Positions 36,364 through 48,294 of a stretch of 64,000 nucleotides of DNA are shown piece by piece. The position numbers and the translations under genes are program-made. The notes under the pieces are model-generated. The model was not told where the DNA came from, made no database searches, and saw nothing but the letters and a program-made list of their open reading frames with translations. Origin of the DNA: Polyporus tsugae (lineage: Eukaryota; Basidiomycota; Agaricomycetes; Polyporales; Polyporaceae); the NCBI GenBank assembly GCA_024305745.1, contig JAHRBS010000010.1, positions 2,301,501-2,365,500 of the forward strand, given 5' to 3'. Within the stretch, counting starts at the first letter, position 1, and each line of letters opens with the position of its first letter.

Positions 36364-37583
36364 CCGTGAGTCGCGTCTCATCCTCGTTTAGCGTCAGAGT
36401 ACAGCCGTTTCCAAATGTCAAATGTAAACGCTCGTCACGCACGCCCCTTGCACAACCCATCCGGCGAAACGTCCGTGTGCTTCAGCACTCAGCGATCGTA
36501 CACTTCAACAGCGACGACTGCACACGCACGTTGCGGTCGCGCGAGGGTCTCCGGCCTCGGTCCATGTTTGTCTCGACCAGACTGGGACTAGCAGAACACG
36601 AGGCGACTTCTCAACTCAAAACTTACTGCTTACCGTCTTGCCCGTCTATGGAGCGTAGCGCCATGCAGTGTCTGTATGTTCCGAACATGACTAGCGGTAC
36701 TGGTGGCCCAAAATATAATATATGAAACTCCAGGTGTACATGTTTCGTATATTCCAGATGCAAGTATGACTAGTCCCCGCGGACCGCGGTGTCATGGTAT
36801 GACGCAAAAATCCCGTTTGTCAGATTATTTGTCGACCATCCCGCAGCATAACCCTATCATTTCCCTCGTGTCCGTCGGCGTCGGAGAGAAGAAACCATCG
36901 ATGGCCGGACCACCGAGGCCCAAGGGAGGTCAAATTGGCAGTCCCTCGAGCTCGGCTGACGTTATGAGACAAATCCAGACTGAGAGCGACTCGCGCATTT
37001 CGTCTCCCAACCTGCCGGCTTCGATCAATCTAGAGAGAATCTGCACTGGATGCGCAGCTAGATCTCGGGTTGCTGAGCGAGATCGTGTTTCACGGGTCTT
37101 TGGGGAAGTGGAGTCAGCTTGAGATCCTCGCGATCGCCACACCAGCACCGTGGGCTCACCCTGAGCGTATCGCTGGCGACTCCCACTCTTCCACACCGTC
37201 GGGTCTCAGCCTAAATCCCACCACGCTGAACGGACTCGTAGTCTCCTCTGAAGTCGCAAGGTACAACAAATTGTTTGATAACCTCGATAGTACGGTATAG
37301 CCTACAGGACCGGTACCGTCGAGAAAAAGACGAGTAGACGCAAACATTACAGTTGACATACAACGAATTCATATCAGAGCGATAGAGACATGGGTAAGCT
37401 AGCACAATCATGCACCGTGGAGTAGTGCGCTTCAAGTCCAGCCCCCACGGCGTGACCAAGAGAAACGCCTCTACCAAATCCCGGGCAGAGGCGATAAATA
37501 AACCAAGTTAATGGGTGCCTGACCTCCGGAATGGCAAGGGTTCCACTTCAAGACAATGCGGTTGAAGATGGCGGTATCATTTC
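36364..37583. other. convergent intergenic region, TPR-SET / CAP gene
   Basis: About 1.2 kb between stop codons. It includes a weak candidate exon at 37038-37300, listed separately. Otherwise only overlapping short frames. Confidence 0.4.
37038..37300 (+). CDS. possible exon of an unidentified small gene
   Basis: After an AG acceptor-like CTAGAGAG, the frame reads ESALDAQLDLGLLSE, IVFHGSLGKWSQLEI and ends LFDNLDSTV at 37300. The residue composition looks like real protein. It could be joined to ATG at 36901 (MAGPPRPKG) by a 100-nt GT-AG intron, giving about 95 residues. No family is recognised and no transcript signal is visible. It may be chance. Confidence 0.25.
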
Positions 37584-38655
37584 TCACCCAAAATGAGGAA
37601 GGTTCAGCCTGTGCGGAAATTGAGCATTTCACATTTGACATAAGAAGTATGGACTGACATTTCCTCCCCGACGACGTTTCCAACAGGATCATACAAGCAG
37701 ACGTGGTAGGTGGCGTCACCGCGGTCGGGGAATATGCTGTTGCAAGTCGCGACACCGCAGCCCAACTGGGTCGTGGAACTCCAAATGACCTGGGTGAAGT
37801 GGCTCAAGTTGAGGTCGGCGGGGTCGAAATTACCTGATGGAAGCGTCGTTTCTCAGTATCATCCATCGATTTTGCACGAATATGACAACGTACGCCTGTC
37901 CTGAACAAACAAAGCCATCGCGTCATCCGCGTCGAAAAACCCCGTCGCTGCGACAAGGTTCTCGCCAACCTGGCCGAGTGCCCCGTTGGAGTGCTTCAAC
38001 TGGCACTGCTCCGCATAGCTCTGAGCCTTGGCAGCAAGATCGTCTGACCACTGAAGGTCTGCCGCGCCAGCCTTCGCGCGCCATCGATTGTGTTGGTCCA
38101 GGTAAGTCTGCTTGTCTACCGTGGGGGGCGTAGTGGTTGGCTGCGACGGGACAGTGCTAGAACTCGAGCTTGAAGTTTGAGATGGTGGCGGAACATCCGA
38201 GGACGTGATAGAAGCAACGTCAGATGTGGTAGAGCGCTGTCCAGGCGTGATGGTCGGTGCATCACCTGTGGACGTGAGCGAATCGGTCGAGGACGTTGAG
38301 GATTTCGCCTTTGTGGAGGAATCCTCGACACTGGTGGCAGAGGTGTGCACACTGGTGTCGGTAGACGTGGAGGAGACGTCGGTTGAAGATAAGGGGCCAG
38401 AGGGTCCAGTATGCGGGGTGTTTGAACCCGAGGGATCTGAAGAAGGTATGGATACAGACGTGGGATCTTGTGGAACAGAGCTTGAAGGAGCAGACTGCTC
38501 TGGCGCAGTAGCAATTGGATCTACAGCAAGCAATAAGATGCCTAGCCGCGAAAAGACTGTACGTTACGAAACGCACTGTTGGGAAGCCTAGCAGGAACGG
38601 CAGCCGCAACGGCGGCTGCAACCATCAAGAGCAGGGAGCCGAAAGCGAGCTTCAT
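37584..38655 (-). CDS. secreted CAP-domain (PR-1/SCP-like) protein
   Basis: Secreted protein of the CAP superfamily, whose fungal members bind sterols or lipids. The start at 38655 gives a signal peptide, MKLAFGSLLLMVAAAVAAA. An intron follows (joining LPN to NPIATAPE). A Ser/Thr-rich linker of about 110 residues is likely O-glycosylated. The CAP domain is QTYLDQHNRWRAKAGAADL, KHSNGALGQVGENLVAA, LSHFTQVIWSSTTQLGCGV and YHVCLYDPVGNVVGE. The His and Glu residues of the CAP cavity are present. The last splice (donor GTCAGT near 37655) gives the ending EEMLNLPHFG at 37584; the 3' end is less sure. Confidence 0.87.
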
Positions 38656-39727
38656 GTTGTGAACGAATGGTTTTGCGTGAACGGGGCGTGACTAGCTTTG
38701 CAATGGTAGGACGAAGGAGTGGAGTCCACCAGCGGACAGCTGAATGGGGAGCAGACGGCTCGAACGAAGGGGATGGGGGAAACGGGGTGAGCGCTGGTCG
38801 TCATGGTCCCTCGCTCTCTATTTGAGCTTATCAGGCAGTGACATGATGGCTGCCGGGCGGCATGCGCATCGGAGAGTGCGCTTGGACACGAAGAAAGAGT
38901 GGCTCAGGAGCATTATTGGCGACTTGGTGGTCGACAGCGAAGAATGGACATGGACATACAAGGGTCCACAACGTCGCCGTCGTACTTGTCTCCGATCACT
39001 CCAGGACTCGGGTAATGGCTGGCGCTTAGCTAGGGGCTTCCATCCTTCTGCCTTCCAAACTCCCCCACCCAACAAAAAAGGGCCAACGACCTCACAAGGT
39101 AGGTAAGGCCTATGCTTGCACTGCAGGTAGGTACACTCAGGGTACTGTAGAGAGGTGGTCGGACGGGGAACCATCGTTTCTCTGCCAGTGTCTTCGTTAC
39201 CTCCATACTTTGGGTGCGGGAGTCTTGGCGATCGTTTCGCATGGTCGTCATGACCGACGTCTTAGAAGTTGGAATATCCGTCGCTGTAAGGTAACGCACC
39301 TACAGCAAAAGCCGGACATACGCATAGCAACCGGGAGCTAGAGGAGAAGGTCCCGCTTCGACGGGCCTCAACTGCTGCAAATTACATCCGGCCGCATGTT
39401 TTTGACTTGAATGAGGCTAGCCTTGATAACGACTTCCTTTAAACCCGCCGTTGAATGTAACTTTAGGCCAAACAATGGCGGATGGACTTGAAGTGTCTTC
39501 ATGTACAGCGCACGACGGTATATGCATGAGTTAACCGTGATGTTTCGCAAACCTTTGAAAAGCTTGACGTCAAAGACTAGAAGAGCTAAGTATACATTGT
39601 GGATAGGTACATACATCATCTGTAAAAAAGAGTTTGATCAGGACTGAACTTTCATTCAACGCATCGCATAATTGAACTCACCTCGACCTCAGCCGACACC
39701 ACTCCGAAATGTCCAGGATCTGCTTCG
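38656..39727. other. intergenic region, CAP gene / prefoldin 2
   Basis: About 1.1 kb. Both neighbours are on the minus strand, so it holds the CAP promoter and the prefoldin 3' UTR. Frames of about 120 codons overlap on both strands without motifs. Confidence 0.4.
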
Positions 39728-40276
39728 TCAACCGGCGGAAGCAGGTCGGATGTTGTATTCACGCTTGAAATTCTCAAACTCCTCATCCTTCCCCTTGTAC
39801 TGTTCGGCGAGGTTCCCAATCACCTTCTGGATCTGCACAGAGCTTAGAGTCGTAAGATAGCTGACATGCAGAGGTCGCTCACCCCATCGCGATTCGTCTT
39901 CAGAGCAGGAACCACATCCTTGACAGTGCGCTCTACCAGAACACCACCGACGAGGCGGAAACACTTGCGATCGGGTTCTTCAGCAAGAGCTTCATCTAAA
40001 GTTACGAGCACAAGACTGCAACAGGGTTAGCGGATTCGAGTGGAGCGCACACAACGGTCCTGCGACGCACTTGTGTTCTTCTGCCTCCTGTTCGAGCTCT
40101 CCTATCTTGCTCGCGAGTGTCTGCAGGTCATTCTGGAAGCCATTGTATTGCTGTTGGATCTCTGGCTAGCCACGGTCGGAGATCAGACGGGTGTCGTTCG
40201 TACGCATGGCTGAGTGCGAACCCTGGGCAGAATGTTTGGGCTGAGGGGCCTTGGATTTCGTTTTGGAGGAGGACAT
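39728..40276 (-). CDS. pfd2: prefoldin subunit 2
   Basis: Subunit of the prefoldin chaperone that hands nascent actin and tubulin to the chaperonin. The start at 40276 gives MSSSKTKSKAPQPKHSAQ; a 60-nt intron (GTTCGC...GCCAG) joins it to EIQQQYNGFQNDLQTLASK. The rest is the beta-class prefoldin pattern: GELEQEAEEHKLVLVTLDEA, DRKCFRLVGGVLVERTVKDV, PALKTNRDG, then VIGNLAEQYKGKDEEFENF and YNIRPASAG at the end. Two coiled coils flank the beta-hairpin as expected. Divergent from NDUFS8 with about 210 bp between starts. Confidence 0.93.
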
Positions 40277-40486
40277 GGTTGTGCAAGAGAGTGGTCGAGA
40301 CTCAAGGAGGTACAGAGAGGTCACCGTAGAGCAGACTGAATATCAGATACTCGGCCCCCGATTGGCTGGAGGAGCCCCGGCAAACGCCGGCACGCCGAGG
40401 TGTCCCGAAAGTTGGCTCGTCACCTTCACCAACGTCGAAGAGCGGCCGTCCGGCGTCCACCGCGTCGTCAACGACCACCACCCACC
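40277..40486. promoter_or_regulatory. divergent promoter region, prefoldin 2 / NDUFS8
   Basis: About 210 bp separate two divergent housekeeping start codons. It is GC-rich, without a TATA box. Confidence 0.35.
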
Positions 40487-41551
<1,065 letters not shown>

Positions 41552-42838
41552 TAGAATCTGCGTGGGAGTCGCGAGTGGATAGGGAGAGAACATCGTGCCG
41601 CCACAAAGCTGATGTGATGCGCCCTCATTCACGTAATTTGAAGTTGTCTCTCGCAGGTCGATCCCTAGACCCTTCTTCTGGCTGAATTGGTTTGCAACCT
41701 CGCGGCCAAAGCGGTGAGCTGCCGGCGGCAGGCGGACGCGTAAGGTCACGATGGTTCTGCATTTTTCCATCTCCCCGTCGCGGCCTCTTGCAAAGTTTTG
41801 CGGAGTTCGTTGAAACGACATTAACACCTTGTCGGGTGGAGGATAGCAACGTGGGCCCGACGGAGTAGACCCCGCTGTGGCCGCGCAAATCTCCCATATC
41901 GCGTGGGATTGACCCCGGGAGTCTCGATGGCCATATTGAGGTTGCTCCGTTCGCCCTCTCGCCCTTCGGTCGGCGTTTCTGCTACGCGCAGTCCCAAGGT
42001 TCGATGAGCGGGCGATTGTAGTTAGATTGATGACCGACAGATGAATTCATGATGATAGTTATGACGCGTAAGGCGTTGGTAGATGAGGCCGCCGTCACGG
42101 AACGTGCTACCAAACATGTTCGGCGCGCCTGGCGGAGCGCGCATTCCCAGTGATCCGCACTGAGGAGACGACTTACAGGTATGTTTCGCTCCCGGCCCTG
42201 CACAGATCTATGGCTGATATGGATGCGCTCGCCGCTAGACATCGTGCTGTACACCTGATTCGGCCAAATGCCCTCACTCTCGCTCGGGTACGCACTAGTC
42301 TCCAATGAGTGCTTTGAAGGTACCGCAAACGACAGTCCGCGCTTGCCCCATCCGGGTCTTATCTGTGTGCTAACTATGACCAGTTCATCGGCACACAGGT
42401 AACCCGGACCGCGACAGTTTCCTTCAGCCCCTATCCGCCCTCGGAACCAAATCGCGAATGATCTCCCCATGCGCACGACTCTTGCGAAGTTGCCCCGCCT
42501 CGATTGAACTTGGATTGTCCAGATTGCCCTCGGCCAGTGCATACCGACAGCCCGTCCCGTGCACATGGTGCATCTCACTGGGCGGAGGTGGACCGCCGGG
42601 GTTGAATGCAAGGTGTGTCTGGTACTCGGTCGGAATCATAATGGCGGCCTGACAGTCCCTCGGCAGCGGACTTGCGGCTATCCATCGAACTCTCAGCATG
42701 AACCTCGGGCACATCGTTAACCCAGGGGACGAAGGCGGGATACAAACCGCTATTTCGGTCTCCTCGTAAGCACTATGTCGTTCTCCCGCCCAGCTTACTG
42801 ATTGTTCACAAAAAACGCATCGTTTTAGGCCAACCTGC
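41552..42838. other. intergenic region upstream of an orphan frame
   Basis: About 1.3 kb with long but overlapping open frames on the minus strand (41982-42611 and 42424-43050, about 208 codons each). They have no motif and unlikely composition. I see nothing to support as a gene. Confidence 0.35.
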
Positions 42839-43681
42839 ATGCCTGCGGACGAGCCGCCGGACGCTCCACTCCAGCGAGACGCCAGCCACAAAGCACAGCG
42901 CTCCGAGATAGTCCTGGAGTCGATCCCAGGGCCGAAATCCCGCCCGCAGTCGAGACAGGGCAAATCCTCCGCTCCAAAACGGAAATCGAGGCGTCGGACG
43001 AACAACAAACAACAGCGCGTTCGTGGCGGTGCCAAGGACACTATTCCCAACGACGATTCGCCCAGTCGCGATACAGCGATTAGATCCCGCCACCTACGCC
43101 ATGGTCAGCCACCGCCCTCGGCAGGTGATCCTCCGCACGCGCCACACGTCGCTGCCCGCCAAGCAGGCTGGTCCGCATCATTGCCGCCTTCGTCGCCGGC
43201 CATGGACCTCCCGCGATGCGTACACCCTGCGACGGTGTCGGTGGACACGGAGTGGCCCGGCCGGAGACCGTTCGCCATGGACGCGATACCCGCCAACCCT
43301 GACATTGCAGCCCAAGATCACAGTCAAGATGCAATCATAGAGGCGATCGAGCGCAGCGAGGCTGCCCTCGGACCTGCTCAGCGTCGGTTCGAAAGCGTCT
43401 GCGACCTCGAGGACGGCCGCAGTTTTGAGGTGTATTGGGAAGCACAGGTCGCACGCTCTCGCTTGGCCGCAGGGGGTGGGGATGCGAACCTGAGGAAGCA
43501 GGGTGCCCGGCTAGTCCACGGATTCCAGGTGTCTGCGGAACGCTCGACCGCTTGCTGGTCCGGGGACGAGGGCGCCGACTCGCCGCCGTCAAACGAGGAC
43601 TCATCTCCGTCAGTGGGAACGCCGCAGCACATGAACGTCAATGGAGGCACAATTGAGCCGACAGATCGACTTCGGGAGTGA
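42839..43681 (+). CDS. hypothetical single-exon protein
   Basis: A 280-codon uninterrupted frame. The first half is basic and low-complexity (SAPKRKSRRRTNNKQQRV could act as a nuclear signal). The second half has a more protein-like stretch: DAIIEAIERSEAALGPAQRR, FEVYWEAQVARSRLAA. An acidic Ser-rich tail ends at 43681. No family is recognised. Most neighbouring genes have introns, so a single-exon gene here is either lineage-specific or a chance frame in GC-rich DNA; it overlaps minus-strand frames of similar quality. Confidence 0.4.
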   Translation: MPADEPPDAPLQRDASHKAQRSEIVLESIPGPKSRPQSRQGKSSAPKRKSRRRTNNKQQRVRGGAKDTIPNDDSPSRDTAIRSRHLRHGQPPPSAGDPPHAPHVAARQAGWSASLPPSSPAMDLPRCVHPATVSVDTEWPGRRPFAMDAIPANPDIAAQDHSQDAIIEAIERSEAALGPAQRRFESVCDLEDGRSFEVYWEAQVARSRLAAGGGDANLRKQGARLVHGFQVSAERSTACWSGDEGADSPPSNEDSSPSVGTPQHMNVNGGTIEPTDRLRE

Positions 43682-44272
43682 GGTGGAAGGACGCAAGTTA
43701 TTGATTGCTGTAACTGGACGTGAGTCTCTTCTGTCGGCGGTGCCAGTGTTCTGGGGTGGTTTATCATATGCCCGAGACGTAGAACCCTTACGACTGCGTG
43801 TGGTCTCGGGGTGACTCAGAATCCCTGCATTTGTTCATGTTCGCATCCCGATATATGTCATGCACCGGTCAATTTCGCCATCCTAGTTTCCTGTTTCGGG
43901 TGACCGTCTGCTCTTCTCATGGTCTGCGCCATTTGTTTGTGATAGGCTATGTGATATCAAAATGGAGACACACCCACTCGACATGTAACATGTGCTCTGT
44001 AAATTAGGGTATCAATGATATCCGGCAACTTAAACATATACACCGAAGAGCCAATCGAAAGCGCGGCGTATCCAGAGGCGATACACAGGGTCGTGTACAA
44101 TTGAGGTGACAAACAGAAAGTGGTACCAAGATACGACGTGTATAATTTCACAAGGGCCTGGATCGGACAACATCATAAGCCTACAGTAGACAAAGCGACA
44201 TGGCAACCCGCCAAACGTGTGCCGTACCACAAGAACTTGGAAGCGGTGCGGATACCCGTTTCGTCTGCGAGC
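43682..44272. other. convergent intergenic region
   Basis: About 590 bp between the hypothetical frame and the INO80F-domain gene stop. More AT-rich than the flanks. No gene seen. Confidence 0.4.
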
Positions 44273-46124
44273 CTAGTCATCTTCCATCCTCTCGTCAGAC
44301 AAACTATCTCCTTTTCCAGATCCAGGGTGCCCGGCATCGCCGTCTTCTTCAGAATGCGATCGCTTGCTGCCCCTATTGCCGCCAAGGTTCGCTATGCCGC
44401 GGGAAGACGAACCACCTTCGTTGGCAGGTCGGCCCTCGGAGTCGTAGCGGTCGTCAACTTCCATCTCGTCCCGCGAGCGCTTCCGTGACTCCAGGGAAGA
44501 AGTATGGGAGAGTTCGGTGGTAGAAAGCCTATCGCGGGCGGCATTCATACCACGCTCGTCGTCTTTGAAGCCCGGGTCGCGCTCGACACCGAGCAGGTTC
44601 GACACATGCGGGGCGTGGGCCCTCTGCGGGGCACGATCGTGATCGTACCCTTGGCCCGATGCCGGGAGAGACGCGTCCCTGCTCCCGCCCGCACGGACGG
44701 TAGACCCCGGAGAACGAGAGCGAGAATGACCGCGCGCACGCCGTTCCTCTTCAGCCCAGAGCGCGTCATCCTCTTGCTGTTCCAACGCGAGGCGATGACG
44801 CAACTCGACCGCACGCTGTGCCTCGCGCTCGCGTTCGAGTTGTCGATCATATTCGAGTTGCTGTTGGAGTTCCCAGTCCCGGTCAGGGTCCCGTTCGCGG
44901 TGAATATTGGCGCCTGGTCCGATACGCTGGTGGTTGTGAGTACGGCTGCCACCCCGGTGGTGGGCGGTCGGCGAAAGCATGGGCGGCGACACAGGGAGGT
45001 TCTGCTGAGGAATCTCGACGTGCGGATGCGGCAGGTGGTGTCCATGCGGATGTTCGTGTGGGTCATGGCGGCGACTTCTGTGTTCTGGATGAGGCTCCGA
45101 TGGCATATTCGGGCTGCGAGTATGCGTCGCATACGGGCCACCCTGCGCGTCCACGCGCGGGTTTCCTCCTGCAGCAGGATCGAGATCCGGGCGAGCCGAG
45201 GACGAGCGAGAGTGATGAGAAGAGTTGCTGTGCGAATGAGAGTTCTGCGGGGGCGGAGGGCGAGACTGCGGATAGGTGTATTGATTCACATGGTGGTCAT
45301 TTGTCACAGAAAGTTCTGGGGTGGGGTCTTGTGAGTGTTGGAGAAGCGGAATCATAGGAGGGGGTGGCGGCAGCGGCCGCGATGGGTCGTGTCCAGGACC
45401 CGAGTCATGGCGAAAACCATGAACTAGAGGTATGCCGTGGGGAGGCGGAGGACCCGAAGGAATGGGTATGCCGCGCGCATCTACATTTGTTGGCGTATCT
45501 TCAATTGCAACGACTCTTCCATCGGGCCCCTGGATGATTCGAGCGGTCGGATGGTTGCGAATGTACTCGGACAGCTCACGGTCGTTGGGATCTATCACCC
45601 TAGCATGCTCAGGAGGAACTGGCGGCTGGGAATGGAAGATAGGATCTTGTTCCGGGGGCAATTCCTGGGTATGCCTGCCAGGAGTGGGAGGTACGGCGGC
45701 GAGCCGCTCGTAGAGAATGCTGGGATGGTCGGGAGACGCGTAAGGGAACTATTGTTCAAGACAGACACAGCATCGTGAAGACATACGCTCGCTCAAGGTT
45801 CATCCGCCGAATATTCTTTTTTGCCAGCAGAAGCTTGAAATACAGGCGGTCGTTGTCCTAACGAGGAGAGGATGGGTGGAGTATCCATAAGTGAGGGGTA
45901 CATCCTAACATGATGTGGTCGAATGGACTCACCGACTCGATTTCCTTAACCTTCTTTTTCAGCTCCTTATACTTGGCCTGATACTTGACATCCTCCGCGC
46001 CTGCAGTTATGCCCATGATGCTGCGCTGCTTTTGTTTGCGCTCGTAGTTGGCCGACATTGAGGGGTTGTGAGTAGGGTAGGGGCCAGAGAAGGCGGGACC
46101 AGGGGAGGGCTGACGAGGCATCAT
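44273..46124 (-). CDS. INO80 complex subunit F domain protein
   Basis: Putative chromatin-remodelling factor. The start at 46124 gives MMPRQPSPGPAFSGPYPTH, followed by the conserved helical block KYQAKYKELKKKVKEIES, DNDRLYFKLLLAKKNIRR and NLERAILYERLAAVPP, spread over three exons with introns near 45860-45935 and 45725-45785. The large last exon (about 460 codons) is low-complexity, with Pro-rich, His-rich (near 45010-45075), Arg/Glu-rich coiled and acidic Ser/Lys parts, and is probably disordered. It ends at 44273. The name rests on my recollection of the INO80F domain in basidiomycete annotations. Confidence 0.75.
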
Positions 46125-46666
46125 GGTGGAGACAAGGGAAGGCGTGAGCTGGGCGCAGTGCCCCGAGCGAGGCCGGGCTGAGCTGTCATGTTGTTTGGCG
46201 TAGAGTCGTTCCGTATGAACTTCCCATACTCAGACGCGCATCGGCGCCTCACCGTCGTCTCCGCATCGCCGCCAACCCAACTGGCCTGTTCGTTGTCTGC
46301 ATATCCTGATGTTGTTCTCGAGAAGGTGTTCTCAATGCACGCATCGGAGCTGCATTCTTTACTCCGAGGATCCAATCCCTTGCAGCTGGCAACAGAGCGG
46401 GCACCGTCCACCCACACCGCCACGTGGCAGGCGTGCCGACCAAGGCGCTCGTCCGCACGACCTTCCTTCCCTTCAACCAACTCGACGTCGCCGTCTCTCT
46501 TAGGCTGTGCTTGTTTTCCGCCTGCATTGTGAACTATATAGCGCTGCTTGCTCGTGTCTGTGCTCCCGTCTGACTCGACCCCAGGAACGTCATCAGTGAG
46601 TCTATACGTGTCATTCAAATGCACTTTTGTCCACATCCTAATGGAAAACCATGTTTCCCAGTGTCC
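46125..46666. promoter_or_regulatory. divergent intergenic region, INO80F-domain gene / NDUFA13
   Basis: About 540 bp between divergent starts. A 171-codon minus-strand frame (46121-46636) runs through it without motifs and is probably leader sequence. Confidence 0.35.
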
Positions 46667-47417
46667 ATGCCATATCGACAGTAAGCTATTGTCCGACTAG
46701 TTTGTCAACGATTAACACCGAGTGCGCACCGCGTGTAATGCAGGGATATGCCCCCACCGGGCGGGTTCGAGGCAATCAAGTACAAGCGCAACCTCCCGCT
46801 CCGCGGTCCGAGTGGCCTTGTAATCCTCGGCGGTGTCACGGCGGTATGCGCCTATGGCTTTTATAGGCTTGGAAAGGGGAACCTGGAGAAGAGGTACGTG
46901 GAACCTCTACAGTGGTCTACGCGGAGGCGGAGAGGTCAGGCGGACGTTAAACGTGGGCAGCTGAGGGCCCGCCCACTGGGGAACGTGGCCTTCTGCTGGA
47001 TCCGACCGCGCGACTCTAGTCTCTTATCAGTGCCAAATCCGGCTTGGCCATGCGCCATTCGCGAAGAGAGGACGGAACTGATGCGACCTTGCTTCGCAGG
47101 GAGCTCCAAAGGGAGAAGGTCTGGTCGCGCATTCACCTGGTCCCACTTCTGCTTGCGGAGGGCGACCGTGACGCGTATCGACGTCAGCAAGCAGCGCTGG
47201 AACGCGAGAGGGAGATCATGAAAGATGTGCCGGGCTGGGAGGTCAGTGACATCTCGAAAGGGACGATGACACAATGATTGAGTGTGCTGATAACATTGTT
47301 CCCCATGGCCGTGCCCGCTCCGTCGTGTGGTTTTGTGCGATGTGTCTGTGACAGGCTGGTAAAAGCGTCTACAACAACCCACGGCATCGGTCTGCGGAGT
47401 CGATCGTGGTTATATGA
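46667..47417 (+). CDS. ndufa13: mitochondrial complex I subunit NDUFA13 (GRIM-19)
   Basis: Accessory membrane subunit of respiratory complex I. The first exon is 14 nt (46667-46680, MPYRQ). Intron 46681-46743 (GTAAGC...TGCAG) leads to DMPPPGGFEAIKYKRNLPLR, then GPSGLVILGGVTAVCAYGFY, the single membrane segment. Further introns join NLEKR to ELQREKVWSRIHLVPLL, and KDVPGWE to AGKSVYNNPRHRSAESIVVI, ending with TGA at 47415-47417. The YRQDxPPPGGF opening is the family hallmark and confirms the small first exon. Confidence 0.94.
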
Positions 47418-48294
47418 TGGTAGCCGGTTTCCTTTGTATCACAATCCCCGCGTCGTCGGGCAATTGGAATGCGAGGTTGATGCGTTGCAGCTGCTGGAAT
47501 GCGGGTTCGCGGGTGATCTGGTCGGCTGAGGGCTGAGGGCGGGACCGCCTTGTCCGCGGAGAGAGTTTGAGACGATTCCGCCGAGCGCGCCTGGTGGAGT
47601 GGGGCCGGGCCCGCCGAGGTGCGATTGGCGCACTCGGGCAGACGCCGGGGACAATGGCGGACGTGGGCCCGGCGTGCGGGGACGGTCCTGCCGAAGTTGG
47701 CCAGATCACGGAGTCGGAGGACCCGCTAGGTGCCATATCGGGTGATTTAGGGCAAGCTCGGGCTGTGCGGGACGGTGGCACGGTGGGAGGGTGAGTCGGT
47801 GACTGCGGTACGCGTCCGATCGCATATTCGCTGACAACATCATCATCCAGGACTGCGAGCATCCGGACGCCTGACAAACGCCAACAAGACGCCACACTAA
47901 ATAAATACAGAGCCGCCGACTAGTTCCGGAGCCTGGGTGATTGGGATATCGCAGAGGGAGGCGCACATTGGGTGTCACATTGGGTGGAGGAGAGAGACGT
48001 GCATCGGTCGCCAGCGTCGGAGGGATCACGAGGAGGTGTTGCGTACAGGTGAGCGTGCTTCTGCCGACGATCCAGAGTTCCTTCTTCCATATGCCAGCTG
48101 CTTTCACAGGGCGGACGGCCGACACTGTAACTCCCAAAACAGGGCAACAATTCGACCTGGAAAGGCAACGGTCCGTTGAGTCTGAAACTCTCCGGATTCC
48201 CGTATGCTGACATCTTAACTAGATCTCGCGCCTCCAAATCCCGCTGATTCTCACCGAGTCAGCGAACGAGGCACCGAAATCTACTTAATACGCC
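47418..48294. other. intergenic region upstream of the HMG-box gene
   Basis: About 880 bp holding the NDUFA13 3' UTR and the HMG-box gene promoter. It is very GC-rich around 47520-47720. Frames here are overlapping and motif-free. Confidence 0.4.

Noticed and set aside
44504..45334. 276-codon plus-strand frame opposite the INO80F-domain gene
   Set aside because: Antisense to a low-complexity coding exon, with composition mirroring it; no independent support.
46121..46636. 171-codon minus-strand frame upstream of the INO80F-domain gene
   Set aside because: Located in the divergent promoter region, no motif, and not in line with the INO80F-domain start.
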